Shown here: positions 24,254 to 33,279 of the stretch, in pieces
Position numbering within the stretch: the stretch's first letter is position 1
Layout of the letters: every line of letters begins with the position of its first letter
Assembly (NCBI RefSeq): GCF_021462825.1
Contig: NZ_JAKEEB010000028.1
Coordinates: 26,169-90,168, forward strand
DNA: 64,000 nucleotides
DNA from: Streptomyces glomeratus
GTDB lineage: Bacteria > Actinomycetota > Actinomycetes > Streptomycetales > Streptomycetaceae
Direction: 5' to 3'
Translations under genes and position numbers: made by a program
Notes under the pieces: generated by a model
Told to the model about the DNA's origin: nothing
The model's input: the letters and a program-made list of their open reading frames with translations, nothing else
The model's database searches: none

Positions 24254-26890
24254 GTGAGCGAGATACCAGCGAAGGCCACGGAGTCCGAGGACCCGTCGGG
24301 CGGCGCGAGGAAGGGGGCCGCGGCGGATTCCGCCGTGGCCGATCCGCGCGACACGGCGAGCGGCCCGATGTGGCAGAGCAGTCCGCCCGGCTCCATCTAC
24401 GACTACATCAAGGTCGCCTCGTTCTCCATCGGCCCCGACGGGTATGTCGACCAGTGGAGCCTGCGGGCCGAACAGCTCTTCGGGATCCCCCGCGAACGGG
24501 CCGTCGGCATGGACCCCATCGAGGCGTTCGTCGCGCCGGAACTGCGCGAGCGCGGCCAGCGCAAGATGGCCGAGATCCTCGACGGCCGGGAGTGGACCGG
24601 CGTCATCCCCTTCCGGGCGCCCGACGCGCAGAGAACCGAGGCGTTCGCCGAGGTCTACGTGATGCCCACCATGACGGAGGACGGCGACCGGGCCGCCGTG
24701 TGCATCGTCGTCGATGTCCGCACGCTCCGCAGCATCGAGACCGATCTCGCCGCCTCACAGGCGATTTTCGGTCAATCTCCCTTCGGTTTCCTGCTGATCG
24801 ACGCGGACCTGCGGGTACGGCGTGCCAACAAGCGGTTCGCCTCGACGTTCGGCGGCACCCCCGACGAGCACCGCGGCCGCTCCGTCCACGACTACCTCCA
24901 GTCCCCGGAGGCCGAACGTGTCGCGGCGACCCTGCGACGCGTCCTGGAGACCGGCGAATCGATTACGGACATGCATGTCACGGGCTTCGTCCCGGGCTCC
25001 GACGAGCGCAGGCACTGGTCCGTCAACCTCTACCGCGTGCACAGCGGCAGCGGACGCCCCATCGGTATCGCCTGGCTGGGAATCGACATCACCGCCCGCC
25101 GCGCCGCCGCCCGCGAGGCCGCCGCCGCCCGCCGCAACCTCGCCCTCCTGAACGATGCGGGCGCCCGCATAGGCAACTCCCTCGACCTGGAGACCACCGC
25201 CCGGGAACTCCTCGACGTGGTCGTGCCCGGCTTCTGCGACCTCGCCACCGTCGACCTCTACCAAGGGCTGCTGGCCGGCGACGAGACCCCGCCCGGCCTG
25301 GCCGACGGCAGCGCCGAACTACGCCGCGTCGCGTTCGCCAGCGCCGTCGCGGACGCGCCCTTCGCCGGCGGGCCCGAGCCCGTCGCCGTCGGCGCCGTCC
25401 ACCACTACGCCTTCAACTCCCCCTGTGCGGACGCCCTGCGCGCCGCCCGCCCCCGGATCATCCCCGCCGAGGACGGTGGCCTGATCCAGTCCACTCTCGC
25501 CGTTCCGATGGTCGCGCACGACACCGTGGTCGGACTCGCCAAGTTCTCCCGGACGAAGGGCAGCGAGCCGTTCGGCGAACGCGACCGCGCGCTCGCCGTC
25601 GAACTGGCCGCGCGCGCCGCGGTCTGCATCGACAACGCCCGCCTGTACCGCCGCGAGCACGAACGCGCGCTGATACTGCAACGATCCCTGCTGCCACCGG
25701 GCGACCCGGAGGCCTCCGGCCTGGACATCGCCTGCCGCTATCTGCCGGGCAACGCGGCCACCGGGCGGCCGAGCGAGGTCGGCGGCGACTGGTTCGACGT
25801 CATCGAACTCCCCGGCCACCGCACGGCGCTGGTCGTCGGCGACGTCATGGGACGAGGCCTGCGTGCCGCCGTCGCCATGGGCGAACTGCGCACAGCCGTA
25901 CGCACCTTGGCGCAGCTGGACCTCGAACCGGCCGAAGTCCTCTCCCAGCTCGACGAGATCGCCCGGGGCCTAGGCGCCCCCGGGGGCCCCTCCCAGGCTT
26001 TCGGCTCCGGGACAGGCGTCCAGCAGGCCACCCGCGCCGCCCGCCGGCCGCGCGAGGCCGACCTGTCCGAGGTCTACCTCGCGACCTGCGTCTACGCGGT
26101 CTACGACTCGGTCACCCGCCGCTGCACCTTCGCCAACGCGGGCCACCTCCCGCCGGTGCTCGTGGAGCCCGGCGAACCCGCGCTGATGCTGGACGTGCCG
26201 CCCGGGATGCCGCTCGGTGTGGGCGGCGAGCCGTTCGAGGAGGTGGAGGTCGAACTCCCGGAGGGCGCCCTGCTCGCGCTCTACACGGACGGCCTCGTCG
26301 AGTCCAGGGACCATCCGCTGGACGAGGGTCTCCAGGCGTTCGTCGGCGCGCTCACCGATCCCTCCCGGCCCCTGGAGGACGTCTGCGACCACGTCCTCAA
26401 CACCCTGGACACCCATCACGGCGAGGACGACATCGCGTTGCTGATGGCGCGTGTCCAGGGACTGCCGGCCGAGTCCGTCGGAGACTGGACGCTGCCGCGG
26501 GAGCCGCGCAGCGTGGGCCGGGCCCGGGAGTACACGCGCGGGCAGCTGCTCTCCTGGGACCTGGAGCCACTGGTGGACACCACGGAGCTGCTGGTCAGCG
26601 AGTTGGTGACGAACGCCCTGCGGTACGGCGAGGGCGAGATCAGACTGCGGCTGCTGCTCGACCGGACGCTGGTGTGCGAGGTGTGGGACGCTGGCCTGGT
26701 CCAGCCGCGCCGCCGACGCGCCCGCGACACGGACGAGGGAGGCCGTGGCCTCCAGCTGGTCGGCCTGCTCTCCGCGGCCTGGGGTTCGCGGCGCACACCG
26801 CGCGGCAAGACGGTCTGGTTCGAACTCCCGCTGCCCGACGGCGAGAACGGTATCGCGGACCCGGCCGAGGCGCTGCTGAGCCTGTTCTAG
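24254..26890 (+). CDS. PAS-PAS-GAF-SpoIIE-HATPase sensor phosphatase
   Basis: An 878-residue cytoplasmic sensor. Residues about 50-150 are a PAS fold (SIYDYIKVASFSIGPDGYVD), 170-285 a second PAS (SPFGFLLIDADLRVRRANKR, ITARRAAAREAA), 300-465 a GAF domain ending in AVCIDNARLYRREHERALIL, 475-733 a SpoIIE/PP2C phosphatase, and 745-875 an HATPase. Phosphatase motifs are intact: VGGDWFDVIELPG, VGDVMGRGLRAAVAMGELR, NAGHLPPVLVEPG, YTDGLVESRDHPLDEG and EDDIALLMARV. ATPase boxes ELVTNALRYGEG and EGGRGLQLVGLLS are also intact. It likely dephosphorylates an anti-anti-sigma protein in response to a ligand, light or redox cue. GGAGGGG precedes the GTG at 24254. Its stop codon overlaps that of the convergent gene. 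Confidence 0.95.
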   Translation: MSEIPAKATESEDPSGGARKGAAADSAVADPRDTASGPMWQSSPPGSIYDYIKVASFSIGPDGYVDQWSLRAEQLFGIPRERAVGMDPIEAFVAPELRERGQRKMAEILDGREWTGVIPFRAPDAQRTEAFAEVYVMPTMTEDGDRAAVCIVVDVRTLRSIETDLAASQAIFGQSPFGFLLIDADLRVRRANKRFASTFGGTPDEHRGRSVHDYLQSPEAERVAATLRRVLETGESITDMHVTGFVPGSDERRHWSVNLYRVHSGSGRPIGIAWLGIDITARRAAAREAAAARRNLALLNDAGARIGNSLDLETTARELLDVVVPGFCDLATVDLYQGLLAGDETPPGLADGSAELRRVAFASAVADAPFAGGPEPVAVGAVHHYAFNSPCADALRAARPRIIPAEDGGLIQSTLAVPMVAHDTVVGLAKFSRTKGSEPFGERDRALAVELAARAAVCIDNARLYRREHERALILQRSLLPPGDPEASGLDIACRYLPGNAATGRPSEVGGDWFDVIELPGHRTALVVGDVMGRGLRAAVAMGELRTAVRTLAQLDLEPAEVLSQLDEIARGLGAPGGPSQAFGSGTGVQQATRAARRPREADLSEVYLATCVYAVYDSVTRRCTFANAGHLPPVLVEPGEPALMLDVPPGMPLGVGGEPFEEVEVELPEGALLALYTDGLVESRDHPLDEGLQAFVGALTDPSRPLEDVCDHVLNTLDTHHGEDDIALLMARVQGLPAESVGDWTLPREPRSVGRAREYTRGQLLSWDLEPLVDTTELLVSELVTNALRYGEGEIRLRLLLDRTLVCEVWDAGLVQPRRRRARDTDEGGRGLQLVGLLSAAWGSRRTPRGKTVWFELPLPDGENGIADPAEALLSLF

Positions 26891-28596
26891 GGGGAGTCCG
26901 GCGGCCCCGCGGCGGGCGGTTCGGCGGGCCCGTCGTCCCGCCGCCGGGCGGACGGCCGCCGTGGCCGCTCCGTCCGGAACAGCTCCCCGCCGTCCCTGCG
27001 CGCCCGCGTGCCCGGTCCGCCGTAGCCGGCGGGACCGCCGTCGCCCGGGTGACCCTCGGGGGCGCCCGGGCGGTGCGGAGCGCCGAGCAGAATCCCGCCC
27101 AGTACGGCGCCGCCCGTCCAGATCCCTTCGCCGTACGGCGTCCCGTACGCCCGGACGTCCCGCTCCGCGAGCTGCCGGGCCTGCCGGGCGAGTGTGTCCG
27201 CCTCACGGGCGTCGGCGAGGGCGGCCGCCAGGGCGGAGGCGGGGCCCGGGGAGGGGGCGGGGGCCGGGGCGGAGACGGGGGCCGAAGCGCCCGTGCGCTC
27301 CGCCGCGCGCAGCCGCCGCTCCGCCTCCGCGAGCCTGGTCCGCGCCTCACAGCCGACGGCCCCACGGCGCGTGGTCACGTAGTCCGACGCGGCACCGACG
27401 CTGCTGCGGGCCACGAGCAGGGCACGTTCCAGCCGGTCCAGGGCCCGCGGTCCCTCCGGCCGGCGGCGGGACGCACGGTCCAGCCCGGCGGCCACCTCCT
27501 CGACCCGGCGCAGCGCCCCGACCGGATCGAGCACTCCCCGGCCCCCCGTCCCCGGACCTCCCTTCTCCTCGCCCAGCTCCCGCCGTAGTCGGGCCACCAC
27601 CGCCTCCCCGTGGGCGATCCGGGTCCGCAGGTCCGTACGGGCGGACCCCACGGCTGCCTCCCTGAGGTCGGTCTCCGCCGCGGTCAGGGCGTCGGGCAGG
27701 ACACGCGCCGCCGCCGCCAGGGCCGACGCCAGCCGGGCGATACCGGCCACCAGCAGGGTCGCCTGGTCGACGGCGGCCTCGGCCGCGCGCAGATGGACCA
27801 CTGCGCTCCCGGTGTGCCCCAGGTCCACGGCCCTGCGTCCCCGGTGCAGGCAGGTCGCGGCGAAGAACAGCCGGTCCCTGGCCTGTTCGTCGTGGCCCGT
27901 GACCGGCAGACACGCGGACAGCGCGTACCGTCCGCGCAGTTCCGCGAGCGTGCCGTCCGCCTCCGCGACCCGCGCCGCCGGTTCGCGGAACCGAGCCTCG
28001 GCGTGCTCCAGCGCGCCGGGCGCGGTCCGTTCCAGCGCCCGGGTGCGGTCGAACCCCGGCGCCTCCGCATCCAGCCGCCGCCCGGCCGCCCCGCACCGTG
28101 CGACGATCTCCTCCAGCAGCGCCCGCGCCCCCTCCTCCCCGTCGTCGAGCCGCTGCCGCATCCCGAAGGCCGCCGCAAGTTCCGACGCGGCGGCCTCCAG
28201 CGCCTCGGCGTGCCCCCGTATCGCCTCGTCCCCGAGCTGCGCGGCCGCCCACCGCAGCTCCTCCCGGCTGGTGCGTACGCAGTCGTCGGTCCCGACGAGC
28301 AACCGCCGCGCCCGTAGATCGAGTTCGTCCAGGCGCACGACGGTCGGCGCATGTCCGCCGGGTGTCGTACGCGTCCTCGTCCGCAGCCGGCGCCGCACCG
28401 ACGTGTAGGCCGCCACCGCCATGGCGGCGACCGCGGCGACCAGCGGCAGCACCAGGTCACCGGAGGCGCCCGGATCCCGTCCGGCCGCGGCCGCCCCCAC
28501 CACGACCACCGCCGCCGCGCACGCGGCGGCGACCCTCCGCACGGCTCGGTACGCGGCGGCCCGGCGCGGCCGGCGTCGACGGTGGGGCGGCGTCAC
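26887..28596 (-). CDS. TPM-family relative lacking the TPM domain
   Basis: A 569-residue protein. The body matches, from memory, the long helical region of Streptomyces TPM domain-containing membrane proteins: TTPGGHAPTVVRLDELDLRA, then TDDCVRTSREELRWAAAQLG, AEAAVDQATLLVAGIARLAS, DYVTTRRGAVGCEARTRLAE and the end segment ARQLAERDVRAYGTPYGEG. The secreted TPM domain that normally precedes the membrane helix is absent; instead there are two N-terminal helices (VRRVAAACAAAVVVVGAAAA, then LVLPLVAAVAAMAVAAYTSV) and the usual Gly-rich tail is replaced by an Arg/Pro/Gly-rich one. The GTG at 28596 lies 7 bases after TACGCT, so a leaderless start is likely and the truncation is not a start-site error. 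Role unknown. Confidence 0.8.
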   Translation of the reverse strand: MTPPHRRRRPRRAAAYRAVRRVAAACAAAVVVVGAAAAGRDPGASGDLVLPLVAAVAAMAVAAYTSVRRRLRTRTRTTPGGHAPTVVRLDELDLRARRLLVGTDDCVRTSREELRWAAAQLGDEAIRGHAEALEAAASELAAAFGMRQRLDDGEEGARALLEEIVARCGAAGRRLDAEAPGFDRTRALERTAPGALEHAEARFREPAARVAEADGTLAELRGRYALSACLPVTGHDEQARDRLFFAATCLHRGRRAVDLGHTGSAVVHLRAAEAAVDQATLLVAGIARLASALAAAARVLPDALTAAETDLREAAVGSARTDLRTRIAHGEAVVARLRRELGEEKGGPGTGGRGVLDPVGALRRVEEVAAGLDRASRRRPEGPRALDRLERALLVARSSVGAASDYVTTRRGAVGCEARTRLAEAERRLRAAERTGASAPVSAPAPAPSPGPASALAAALADAREADTLARQARQLAERDVRAYGTPYGEGIWTGGAVLGGILLGAPHRPGAPEGHPGDGGPAGYGGPGTRARRDGGELFRTERPRRPSARRRDDGPAEPPAAGPPDSP

Positions 28597-28733
28597 ATTT
28601 CGGAGCGTATGGCCGATGACGCGGCGCCGCGAGCGGGGTGCGCCTGGTCCGGCGGAGTCAAGGTGCAGGAGACGGATCTGGCCATCCGGGGGCGGTGGTG
28701 CCATGATCAGGGCAACACAGGCCGGAGGCCCCG

Positions 28734-29036
28734 ATGCTGCATGTCATATCACTGATCGCCGTCTCGGTGGTCGTGGTGTTCTACGCCTTCCTGGGAGTCC
28801 TGGCCCTCACCACCGGGCGGATGATCGTGCCGTGGCAGCGCGGGCGTGTGCCGCGGCCACGGCTGTGGGGCTCCGGAGCCCTGCTCCTGGCCGCGGGGTT
28901 CGTGGTTCTCAGGTTCTCCGCCGCCGTGATCGGCGCGACCGCCTTCGGCATCCTGTCCACCGGCGGGCTTGTTCTGATGGGCTCCGGCGCAGTGCTGCAG
29001 TTCCTCGGCCAGCGCGTCGGCCGGGTCCAGGTCTGA
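28734..29036 (+). CDS. small membrane protein, function unknown
   Basis: A 100-residue protein with three predicted helices: ISLIAVSVVVVFYAFLGVLA, LLLAAGFVVLRFSAAVIGAT and FGILSTGGLVLMGSGAVLQF. GGAGG lies 7 bases before the ATG. It is not a family I recognise. It lies between the divergent TPM-like gene and the convergent sdh operon. Confidence 0.75.
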   Translation: MLHVISLIAVSVVVVFYAFLGVLALTTGRMIVPWQRGRVPRPRLWGSGALLLAAGFVVLRFSAAVIGATAFGILSTGGLVLMGSGAVLQFLGQRVGRVQV

Positions 29037-29079
29037 CGCGCCGGCCGCAGCCCCGTACGGCACGACCGCAGGAGGGCCC

Positions 29080-29856
29080 TCATCCCGCCGTGGGACGCCT
29101 CCTGATCCTCGACCCGAGCCAGACCAGCGGATCGTACTTGCGGTCGACGGCCCGTTCCTTCAGTGGGATCAGCGCGTTGTCCGTGATCCGGATGCCCTCG
29201 GGGCACACCTCCGTGCAGCATTTGGTGATGTTGCAGTAGCCGAGGCCGTGCTCGTCCTGGGCCGTGCGCTTGCGGTCCAGGCCCGACTCCGCGGCCGCGT
29301 CCAGGGGGTGCATGTCCAGCTCCGCCACCCGCATCAGGAAGCGCGGCCCCGCGAACACCTGCTTGTTCTCCTCGTGGTCACGGACCACATGACAGGTGTC
29401 CTGGCACAGGAAGCACTCGATGCACTTGCGGAACTCCTGTGGGCGGTCCACGTCCTCCTGCATCATGCGGTACTCCCCGGGGCCGAGGCCCGGTGGCGGT
29501 ACGAAGGACGGGATCTCGCGCGCCTTGCGGTAGTTGAAGCCCACGTCCGTCACCAGGTCGCGGACCACCGGGAAGGCGCGCAGCGGGGTCACGGTGACCG
29601 TCTCGTCCCGGCCGAAGACCGACATCCGCGTCATGCACATCAGCCGCGGCCGCCCGTTGATCTCCGCCGAGCACGAACCGCATTTGCCCGCCTTGCAGTT
29701 CCAGCGCACGGCGAGGTCCGGGGCCTGGGTGGCCTGGAGGCGATGGATGATGTCCAGCACCACCTCGCCGTCGTTGACCTCGACCTTGAAGTCCTCCAGG
29801 GCGCCGCCCTGTGCATCGCCCCGCCACACCTTGAAGCGGGCCTCGTAGCTGCTCAC
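29080..29856 (-). CDS. sdhB: succinate dehydrogenase iron-sulfur subunit
   Basis: A 258-residue SdhB/FrdB. It has the plant-type ferredoxin motif for [2Fe-2S] (RWNCKAGKCGSCSAEINGRP, near residue 60) and the two cysteine clusters for [4Fe-4S] and [3Fe-4S] (KCIECFLCQDTCHV near 148; NITKCCTEVCPEGIRITD near 210). It passes electrons from the SdhA flavin to the membrane heme subunit. Its GTG overlaps the sdhA stop as GTGA, so translation is coupled. Size and order match mycobacterial Sdh1 (Rv0247c). Confidence 0.96.
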   Translation of the reverse strand: MSSYEARFKVWRGDAQGGALEDFKVEVNDGEVVLDIIHRLQATQAPDLAVRWNCKAGKCGSCSAEINGRPRLMCMTRMSVFGRDETVTVTPLRAFPVVRDLVTDVGFNYRKAREIPSFVPPPGLGPGEYRMMQEDVDRPQEFRKCIECFLCQDTCHVVRDHEENKQVFAGPRFLMRVAELDMHPLDAAAESGLDRKRTAQDEHGLGYCNITKCCTEVCPEGIRITDNALIPLKERAVDRKYDPLVWLGSRIRRRPTAG

Positions 29857-31796
29857 TCGTAGAGCTCCTCTTCGGCCAGGTACTTGACCAGCTCCTCCTT
29901 CTCGAAGAGGGCGAGCAGGTCGGGGCGGATGGGTTCGGTGGTCTCGCGGGACAGGGTGATCTGGCCGCGGACCGGGTCCGTCGCCGCGAGACCGCCCGTC
30001 GGGTCGGTCAGGCGGCACAGCAGATTGATGCGGCGCCACGCCCGGTCCATCGCCGGGAAGTCCTCCCGGGTGTGCCCGCCGCGTGACTCCGTGCGCTCCA
30101 GGGCGGCCCGTGCCACGCACTCGCTGACCAGCAGCATGTTCCGCAGGTCCAGGGCGAGATGCCAGCCCGGGTTGAACTGGCGGTGCCCCTCGACACCCGC
30201 CCGGCGCGCCCGCACCCGCAGCTCCGCCAGCTTCTGCAGCGCCTGCCGCATCTCCGGCTCCCGGCGGATGATCCCGACCAGGTCGTTCATGGTCTGCTGG
30301 AGTTCCTGGTGCAAGGCGTACGGGTTCTCCGGCGGGCGCCCGTCCTCCTCGCCGGGTGCCGGCCCCTCGGCCGAGAACGGGCGCAGGGCCTCCGCCGCGG
30401 CGCTGTCCACCTCGGCCTCGTCCACCGTGGGGCGCTCCGCGGTCTCCGTCGCGTACCGCGCCGCGTGCAGACCCGCCCGCCGTCCGAAGACCAACAGGTC
30501 GGAGAGCGAGTTGCCGCCCAGCCGGTTGGAGCCGTGCATCCCGCCGGCCACCTCTCCGGCCGCGTACAGGCCCTCGACCCCACGGGCCGCCGCCGTGTCC
30601 GAGTCGACCGCGATGCCGCCCATCACGTAGTGACAGGTCGGGCCGACCTCCATGGCCTCGGCGGTGATGTCGACGTCCGCCAGCTCCTTGAACTGGTGGT
30701 ACATCGACGGCAGCCGGCGCCGGATGACCTCGGCGGGCATACGCGTGGAGACATCGAGGAAGACACCGCCGTGCGGGGAGCCGCGGCCCGCCTTCACCTC
30801 GGCGTTGATCGCGCGCGCGACCTCGTCACGGGGGAGCAGCTCCGGCGGGCGCCGGTTGTTGTCCGGGTCGTCGTACCAGCGGTCGGCCTCGTCCTCGGAC
30901 TGCGCGTACTTCTCCTTGAAGACATCCGGGATGTAGTCGAACATGAACCGTTTGCCGTCGGAGTTCCGGAGCACCCCGCCGTCGCCGCGCACCGACTCGG
31001 TGACCAGGATGCCCTTCACCGACGGCGGCCAGACCATGCCCGTCGGGTGGAACTGCACGAACTCCATGTTCAGCAGCGGCGCCCCGGCGAGCAGGGCCAG
31101 CGCGTGCCCGTCGCCCGTGTACTCCCAGGAGTTCGACGTCACCTTGAAGGACTTGCCGATGCCGCCCGTCGCGATCACCACCGCGGGAGCCTCGAGGACG
31201 AAGAAACGGCCGGACTCGCGCTCGTAGGCGAAGACCCCCGACACCCGGTTCCCCTGCTTGAGGACCCGGGTGACCGTGCACTCCTGGAAGACCTTCAGCC
31301 GGGACTCGTAGTCCCCGGTCTCCTTCGCGTCCTCCTGCTGCAGCGCGACGACCTTCTGCTGGAGCGTGCGGATCAGCTCCAGGCCCGTGCGGTCGCCCAC
31401 GTGCGCCAGGCGCGGGTACTCGTGGCCGCCGAAGTTGCGCTGGGAGATGCGCCCGTCCTTCGTACGGTCGAAGAGGGCGCCCCAGGTCTCCAGCTCCCAG
31501 ACCCGGTCGGGAGCCTCCCGCGCGTGCAGTTCGGCCATCCGCCACTGGTTGAGGAACTTCCCGCCGCGCAGGGTGTCGCGGAAGTGCACCTGCCAGTTGT
31601 CGTGCGGGTTGGCGTTGCCCATGGCCGCCGCGATGCCGCCCTCCGCCATCACCGTGTGCGCCTTGCCGAACAGCGACTTGCAGATCACGGCCGTACGGGC
31701 GCCGCGCTCACGGGCCTCGACGGCGGCCCTGAGGCCGGCACCGCCGGCCCCGACCACGACCACGTCCCATTCCTGCCGGTCGACCACGGACATCAC
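29853..31796 (-). CDS. sdhA: succinate dehydrogenase/fumarate reductase flavoprotein subunit
   Basis: A 647-residue flavoprotein. FAD-binding N-terminus VVVVGAGGAGLRAAVEA, covalent-flavin region KAHTVMAEGGIAAAMGNANP, active-site segments EFVQFHPTGMVWPPSVKGIL and TESVRGDGGVLRN, and MGGIAVDSDTAAARGVEGLY with AGEVAGGMHGSNRLGGNSLS. It oxidises succinate to fumarate (or the reverse). The start is GTG at 31796 or the adjoining ATG at 31793, both downstream of GAGGGAG. The length matches the mycobacterial Sdh1 flavoprotein (Rv0248c), longer than the classical SdhA. Confidence 0.97.
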   Translation of the reverse strand: MMSVVDRQEWDVVVVGAGGAGLRAAVEARERGARTAVICKSLFGKAHTVMAEGGIAAAMGNANPHDNWQVHFRDTLRGGKFLNQWRMAELHAREAPDRVWELETWGALFDRTKDGRISQRNFGGHEYPRLAHVGDRTGLELIRTLQQKVVALQQEDAKETGDYESRLKVFQECTVTRVLKQGNRVSGVFAYERESGRFFVLEAPAVVIATGGIGKSFKVTSNSWEYTGDGHALALLAGAPLLNMEFVQFHPTGMVWPPSVKGILVTESVRGDGGVLRNSDGKRFMFDYIPDVFKEKYAQSEDEADRWYDDPDNNRRPPELLPRDEVARAINAEVKAGRGSPHGGVFLDVSTRMPAEVIRRRLPSMYHQFKELADVDITAEAMEVGPTCHYVMGGIAVDSDTAAARGVEGLYAAGEVAGGMHGSNRLGGNSLSDLLVFGRRAGLHAARYATETAERPTVDEAEVDSAAAEALRPFSAEGPAPGEEDGRPPENPYALHQELQQTMNDLVGIIRREPEMRQALQKLAELRVRARRAGVEGHRQFNPGWHLALDLRNMLLVSECVARAALERTESRGGHTREDFPAMDRAWRRINLLCRLTDPTGGLAATDPVRGQITLSRETTEPIRPDLLALFEKEELVKYLAEEELYE

Positions 31797-31811
31797 AGGG
31801 CCCTACTCCCT

Positions 31812-32648
31812 CTAGAAGAAGCGCGGATCGTCGAAGGCACCGGACGCCACCAGGTACACGTAGAAGTCGGCGAGCGCCACGCTGAACAGCGATGTCCAGG
31901 CCAGCAGCATGTGACGGGCGTTCAGCCGGCTGATGAAGCCCCACATCCGGTAGCGCACGGGGTGCCGGGAGAAGTGCTTGAGCCTGCCGCCGACGATGTG
32001 CCGGCAGGAGTGGCAGGAGAGGGTGTACGCCCAGATGAGCACGATGTTCACCAGGAACACCAGGGTGCCGAGCCCCATATGGCCCCAGTGGTAGTGCGGG
32101 TCGCGGAAGGCGAGCACGGTGTCGTAGGTGAGGACGCCCGCCACCAGCAGGGCCGCGTAGAAGAAGTACCGGTGCAGGTTCTGCAGGATCAGCGGGAAGC
32201 GGGTCTCGCCGGTGTACTTACGGTGCGGCTCCGCCACCGCGCAGGCCGGCGGCGACAGCCAGAAGCCGCGGTAGTAGGCCTTGCGGTAGTAGTAGCAGGT
32301 CAGGCGGAAGCCGAGCGGGAAGATCAGGATGATGATCGCCGGGGAGATCGCCCACCAGCTGCCGAAGAGGTCGGCGTTGGGGCCCGCGTGCATGGTCCGG
32401 CAGCGTTCCGCCAGGCAGGGCGAGTAGAACGGCGACACATACGGCGCCGCGTAGTAGTCCGCGTCGGCGAACGCCCGCCAGGTGGAGTACACGATGAACG
32501 CCAGCAGCCCGGCGGCGGTGGCGGCGGGCGCCAGCCACCAGCGGTCGGTGCGCAGGTGCGGGACGGCGATCGCGGCGCGCGTCCCGGCGCCCGCTCCACC
32601 GCCGGGCGCTCGGGGTTCGGTGTCGGGGGGTTCCGTTCCAGTAGCCAA
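31812..32648 (-). CDS. succinate dehydrogenase membrane anchor, five-helix cytochrome b type
   Basis: A 278-residue membrane protein with about five helices: WWLAPAATAAGLLAFIVYST, ISPAIIILIFPLGFRLTCYY, YFFYAALLVAGVLTYDTVLA, LGTLVFLVNIVLIWAYTLSC and LLAWTSLFSVALADFYVYLV, with several histidines able to ligate heme. This is a single type-B-like anchor, in size and position like Rv0249c of the mycobacterial Sdh1 complex, replacing the usual SdhC and SdhD pair. The start is TTG, 8 bases after GAGGTG; no later start keeps helix 1. It is the first sdh gene of the operon. Confidence 0.88.
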   Translation of the reverse strand: MATGTEPPDTEPRAPGGGAGAGTRAAIAVPHLRTDRWWLAPAATAAGLLAFIVYSTWRAFADADYYAAPYVSPFYSPCLAERCRTMHAGPNADLFGSWWAISPAIIILIFPLGFRLTCYYYRKAYYRGFWLSPPACAVAEPHRKYTGETRFPLILQNLHRYFFYAALLVAGVLTYDTVLAFRDPHYHWGHMGLGTLVFLVNIVLIWAYTLSCHSCRHIVGGRLKHFSRHPVRYRMWGFISRLNARHMLLAWTSLFSVALADFYVYLVASGAFDDPRFF

Positions 32649-32699
32649 GGAAAGCGCACCTCTCTCGTGGGTTCGGTCACCTCCGGGGCGCGCCGGGGG

Positions 32700-32990
32700 T
32701 CAGGGTGCGTGCCGGCCCCGGGCGCCGAGGCCCTCGTCGTCCGAGTCCGTCCACAGGCTGCTGTCGTAGGGGGTGTCGGAGATCGTCACCAGCTCGACAC
32801 GCCGGTCGGTGCCCGTGGTGGCGGCCGTGGCGCGCAGCAGCGCCACGCTCTCGCGCAGATGTTCGGCGTCGGTGCGGACGCGGCGTATCTCGAGCCCGCC
32901 GGCCCCCATCTGCTGCTCCAGGCGCCCCACCGACCGGTACAGGTCGTCGAGACACCGCTGGACCGACGTCAGTTCGTCGTTCACTGACAT
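32700..32990 (-). CDS. small coiled-coil protein upstream of sdh
   Basis: A 96-residue soluble protein. Residues about 1-55 form a likely coiled coil (LTSVQRCLDDLYRSVGRLEQ, TDAEHLRESVALLRAT), and the tail is acidic with SDTPYDSSLWTDSDDEGLGA. It ends 51 bases before the sdh membrane-subunit start and reads in the same direction, so it is probably co-transcribed. No function is known to me; it may be an accessory of this sdh operon. Confidence 0.75.
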   Translation of the reverse strand: MSVNDELTSVQRCLDDLYRSVGRLEQQMGAGGLEIRRVRTDAEHLRESVALLRATAATTGTDRRVELVTISDTPYDSSLWTDSDDEGLGARGRHAP

Positions 32991-33214
32991 GACGTGACCT
33001 CACTTCCACGGGCCCGGTGGCCCAAGGCGTCGACGTTCATGCGCCTGCGAGTGTTGCGCGTCGCGGCGGCCGGTGTGAAGGGACGTGCAGTGATTGGCCG
33101 ACGCACGCCGGGGCGTGCGGTTGCGCCGAACGGGTGGGGTTCCCCTGATTCGTCGTCGTGTCGCCACATAGGGCCGAACCCTTTCCTCTTCAGTGGGCCC
33201 ATACATCTGATCAG

Positions 33215-33242
33215 TTCAAATACTGCCAAACCTGATCATAAC
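33215..33242 (+). promoter_or_regulatory. candidate promoter of the lone solute-binding protein gene
   Basis: TTCAAA (33215-33220) and CATAAC (33237-33242) are 16 bases apart within an unusually A/T-rich patch. Two TGATCA palindromes, at 33208-33213 and 33233-33238, bracket the -35 and touch the -10, 25 bases apart, which could be an operator pair. Confidence 0.4.
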
Positions 33243-33279
33243 GCCCGCTCATCCGCGAAGCGGCTCGGAGGTAGACGTG

